A stretch of DNA of 15,561 nucleotides from JANNRR01 sp031401675 (GTDB taxonomy: Bacteria; Pseudomonadota; Alphaproteobacteria; Rhodobacterales; Rhodobacteraceae). The notes beneath the pieces were generated by a model. That model was not told where the DNA came from, made no database searches, and saw nothing but the letters and a program-made list of their open reading frames with translations. Location: contig JANNRR010000016.1 of assembly GCA_031401675.1 (NCBI GenBank), forward strand, positions 1-15,561, written 5' to 3'. This document shows, piece after piece, positions 13,626 to 15,561 of the stretch. Each line of letters opens with the position of its first letter. Position 1 is the first letter of the stretch. A program made the position numbers and the translations under genes.

Positions 13626-15108
13626 CGCTCTGCCTCATTATCTGATAGGCTTCCCTGCGGGATGCGCCCCGCACCACCGCGCCCACGTCGAGCGGCACAA
13701 GCCAGCCAGCTTCTACCAGCATCCCGATTGCTTTCTTTGCCGCTGGACGGTCACGCAAGGCCCGGATAGGTGCCAAGCGCAGCACATCGCGCACCAGCAC
13801 TTCAGGTTCCGGCCAGCTTTCCAGAAGCCATTTGCGCAAGGCTTCGGCCTTGTCAATTTCCACCGATACAGTCGCAGCATCGGCCAGCCGCGCCGCTTCT
13901 CCCAAATAGAATTGCGCCAAGATGATGCCGTCGGCCATGTCCTGCGGCTGCACGTCGGGGGCGTGCAAGTCGCGCCACAGAGTCAGCACGCCCGCGATAC
14001 GTGCCGCCTGTTCCGCCGCCTTTGACGCATAGCCGGTCACATAGGCCAAGCCGCCACCGGGGGCTTGTGCGGCTTCTATCACATCAGAGAAGGCCACCAG
14101 AAGCGCCCGCGCCCGCGCCGATAGGGTCAGCGTGCGGGGCAGTAATTCCCGCGTTTCAGGCTCCATCGGCATTGGCGTGTCAAGAACGTCACGCAATCGG
14201 CCCGAGAAGGATGCGAGTCCGGTTTCGTCATGGCGGGTCAGCGCGTGCAGCCTTGTTCCTATGGCGCTGGGCGGTTCACTAATCAGGAAGCGGGGCAGAA
14301 AGCCCGTATCGCCTGCCATCGGGTCGGCCATGAAAGCCCGCGCCACGCCCGGTTGCACCATCAGGTGAACAGCCAGCCGCCGCCCGAAAAGCACAAACGA
14401 CCCTTCACCTTGCCGGGTGCGCCGTATCGGGTTGCCTTGCCAAAGGTCATTCAACGCGGCCAAGGTTTTTTGGCGGTTGTCGGATGACATGGCAAAGCCC
14501 CCCAGGAATTGCCCGCCTTCATCCGAAAAGATGCCAAGTGACGGTTGCCCGGTCGCGAAAAGCCGGGTCAGTCCTTCATAGGTCGGTTCCGTCACCGTGC
14601 GGTCAGCCGACGGCGGTGCAGCCGGTTCCGGCCCGAGCGCTTCAAGGTCAGCCCGCGCCGCCGTCCGCTTGTCGGGTTTCTTTGCTTCGCCAAGGATTCG
14701 GTCGCGGTCGCCTTTCCAGAGCGCTTGCGCATTTCGCCAGCTTTCCATTTCTTCGCGCTGGGCTTGTGCCTGTTCCTTTTCGTGGGTCCGCAACGCGGCC
14801 ATCAGGGGCGCGTCACAGGATGATTTCCGTTCGCCTGATTGTGCGATGGTCAGAACGTAAAGCGACAAGGGGCGATAGCCGCCCAATGTCTCTACATTGG
14901 CAAAGCCCTGCACCGCCAAGGACGCCATGGCCAGCGCCGATGCGGCTGGAATTGCTACCGGGGCAAGGGTCATGCCCTGCACGGCTTCCACCGCGACACG
15001 CAACGGCCCGAGCGCCTCGACGGGATATGCCGTGCCGGGGGCAATTGCCCGCAAGAGCGGTTGCGGCCCTTCGGGGGCAAATGGTGTTTCTGCGTGCGCG
15101 TGCATCAT
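13615..15108 (-). CDS. DUF3987 domain P-loop protein (replication module)
   Basis: A 497-aa protein of the DUF3987 family, found in phages, satellites and plasmids beside primase domains. The P-loop is S91-GERKSS97 (with the family's short GxxKS form), and IFSDEGGQFLGG near 193-204 gives the acidic D196-E197 pair of a Walker-B-like strand. GFLPRFLISEP (269-279) contains a likely arginine finger, and the last ~80 residues look like a winged-helix fold. A charged coiled region lies at about 110-160. It probably acts as a replicative helicase or primase-associated ATPase. The ATG at 15108 overlaps the Toprim stop (ATGA) and has GGAAAGG about ten bases upstream. The open frame reaches 15183, but that extension is a shadow of the Toprim end. 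Confidence 0.85.
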   Translation of the reverse strand: MMHAHAETPFAPEGPQPLLRAIAPGTAYPVEALGPLRVAVEAVQGMTLAPVAIPAASALAMASLAVQGFANVETLGGYRPLSLYVLTIAQSGERKSSCDAPLMAALRTHEKEQAQAQREEMESWRNAQALWKGDRDRILGEAKKPDKRTAARADLEALGPEPAAPPSADRTVTEPTYEGLTRLFATGQPSLGIFSDEGGQFLGGFAMSSDNRQKTLAALNDLWQGNPIRRTRQGEGSFVLFGRRLAVHLMVQPGVARAFMADPMAGDTGFLPRFLISEPPSAIGTRLHALTRHDETGLASFSGRLRDVLDTPMPMEPETRELLPRTLTLSARARALLVAFSDVIEAAQAPGGGLAYVTGYASKAAEQAARIAGVLTLWRDLHAPDVQPQDMADGIILAQFYLGEAARLADAATVSVEIDKAEALRKWLLESWPEPEVLVRDVLRLAPIRALRDRPAAKKAIGMLVEAGWLVPLDVGAVVRGASRREAYQIMRQSDVV

Positions 15109-15561
15109 GCCGCCACCGCCTTTCCTGTCAGAATGTCGTTCCAGTCGCGGCCTTCGGGGACAGGCAAGAGCGACACTTGCCACCCCAGCCCGTGCGCCCG
15201 CGTTGCCAGCACGTGCGCCGCTTCACGGCCCGCCGTGTCGCCGTCGGGGGCGATGGTCAGCCGCCCCGGCTTAGGGGGCAAGCGAAGCCCCCGCATGCCC
15301 GACGTTGACAGCGCAGCCAGCACCGTTGCAGGGGCGCGCAACAGGCCACTAGCAAGGCTTAGGGCGGTTTCGATACCTTCGGCCACGACCAGCCTGTCAG
15401 GCCCGTCAGCAAGCCTTACAGCGCCGCCTTGCACGGCCCCCAGCATCGCCTTTGGGGGTTCCACATCGGCCTTGCCCGCGCCGTCAGATGCAAGATAGGT
15501 GCGATGCGCCGCGAAGCGTTCGCAGCCTTCCACCATTGCCACCATCGCGGGAAAGCGCTGG
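15105..15561 (-). CDS. Toprim-domain primase-like protein (partial)
   Basis: This is the C-terminal part of a Toprim protein; the frame is open to the right edge, so its start is outside. Visible Toprim motifs are the glutamate in VVAEGIET (codon near 15380) and the D-x-D in APDGDTAG (codons near 15245 and 15239), which bind magnesium. Upstream, FAAHRTYLASDGAGKA is a segment often seen in primases of integrative elements. The usual N-terminal zinc-finger region of such proteins would lie beyond the edge. It overlaps the DUF3987 start by four bases (ATGA), forming the replication pair of the element. It presumably makes primers for the element's own replication. Confidence 0.85.
   Translation of the reverse strand, partial: QRFPAMVAMVEGCERFAAHRTYLASDGAGKADVEPPKAMLGAVQGGAVRLADGPDRLVVAEGIETALSLASGLLRAPATVLAALSTSGMRGLRLPPKPGRLTIAPDGDTAGREAAHVLATRAHGLGWQVSLLPVPEGRDWNDILTGKAVAA

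Larger units (their letters stand above)
11948..15561. mobile_element. Integrated element at tRNA-Ser (left end; continues past window)
   Basis: Directly after the tRNA-Ser CCA the base composition drops (an AT-rich stretch to about 11990), the coding strand flips to minus, and all genes become phage/plasmid-type. They are a Toprim protein, a DUF3987 P-loop protein, two short proteins of unknown family, a DUF5681-like protein and a 72-aa protein, packed with ATGA or 11-base overlaps. This is the usual picture of a tRNA-integrated satellite, prophage relic or integrative element seen from its distal end. No integrase, excisionase or capsid gene is in the window, so the type cannot be decided. 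The 3'-tRNA direct repeat that would mark the other end lies outside. Confidence 0.75.

Noticed and set aside
13115..15498. Plus-strand frames opposite DUF3987 and Toprim genes
   Set aside because: The minus strand has the P-loop and Toprim motifs and ATGA couplings; the plus frames have none.

Overview
The window looks like a chromosomal segment of a GC-rich alphaproteobacterium, most likely of the Rhodobacterales (Rhodobacter/Paracoccus/Roseobacter group). The main support is a trgA-trgB-cysK cluster, known from the tellurite-resistance work in Rhodobacter sphaeroides, together with a DUF3772-type MscS channel and house-style Rhodobacterales proteins. All calls come from reading the sequence; no database search was run.

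Layout. Positions 1-278 hold the tail of an unrecognised ORF and a short non-coding flank. A tRNA-Asn(GTT) follows on the minus strand (279-353), then a metallo-beta-lactamase-fold hydrolase on the same strand (425-1345). Divergent from it, 42 bp away, is an EnvZ-like sensor histidine kinase (1388-2707) with no response regulator in view. Next come a PLP-dependent cystathionine beta-lyase/gamma-synthase-family enzyme (2922-4118) behind a 214-bp leader with an inverted repeat, and an exported phytase-esterase-like protein (4209-5579). Then a co-directional block follows: trgA (5763-6203), trgB (6206-7333), cysK (7442-8473), a large DUF3772/MscS channel (8478-10901) and an AlaX-type alanyl-tRNA editing protein (10898-11647). 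Most junctions in this block are only a few bases long or are ATGA overlaps. A tRNA-Ser(GGA) ends the chromosomal core at 11947.

Immediately after the tRNA-Ser CCA the character changes. The strand switches to minus, the sequence is AT-rich at first, and a compact run of six phage/plasmid-type genes starts beyond the right edge and runs back toward the tRNA. In transcription order these are a Toprim primase-like protein (cut by the edge), a DUF3987 P-loop protein, a 113-aa protein whose gene carries a 9-bp tandem repeat, a 127-aa coiled-coil protein, a DUF5681-like protein and a 72-aa protein. I interpret this as the distal end of an integrated element (phage satellite, prophage relic or integrative plasmid) using tRNA-Ser as its attachment site. 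No integrase is visible; it would have to lie to the right.

Functionally, the core joins sulfur/cysteine metabolism (the met-family PLP enzyme and cysK) with tellurite or redox stress functions (trgA, trgB) and envelope functions (channel, exported phytase-like protein). The element carries what looks like its own replication module (Toprim plus DUF3987), a candidate iteron-like repeat, and a possible small-terminase-like gene. Short direct repeats lie downstream of both tRNA 3' ends, which raises the possibility that both tRNAs serve as integration sites.
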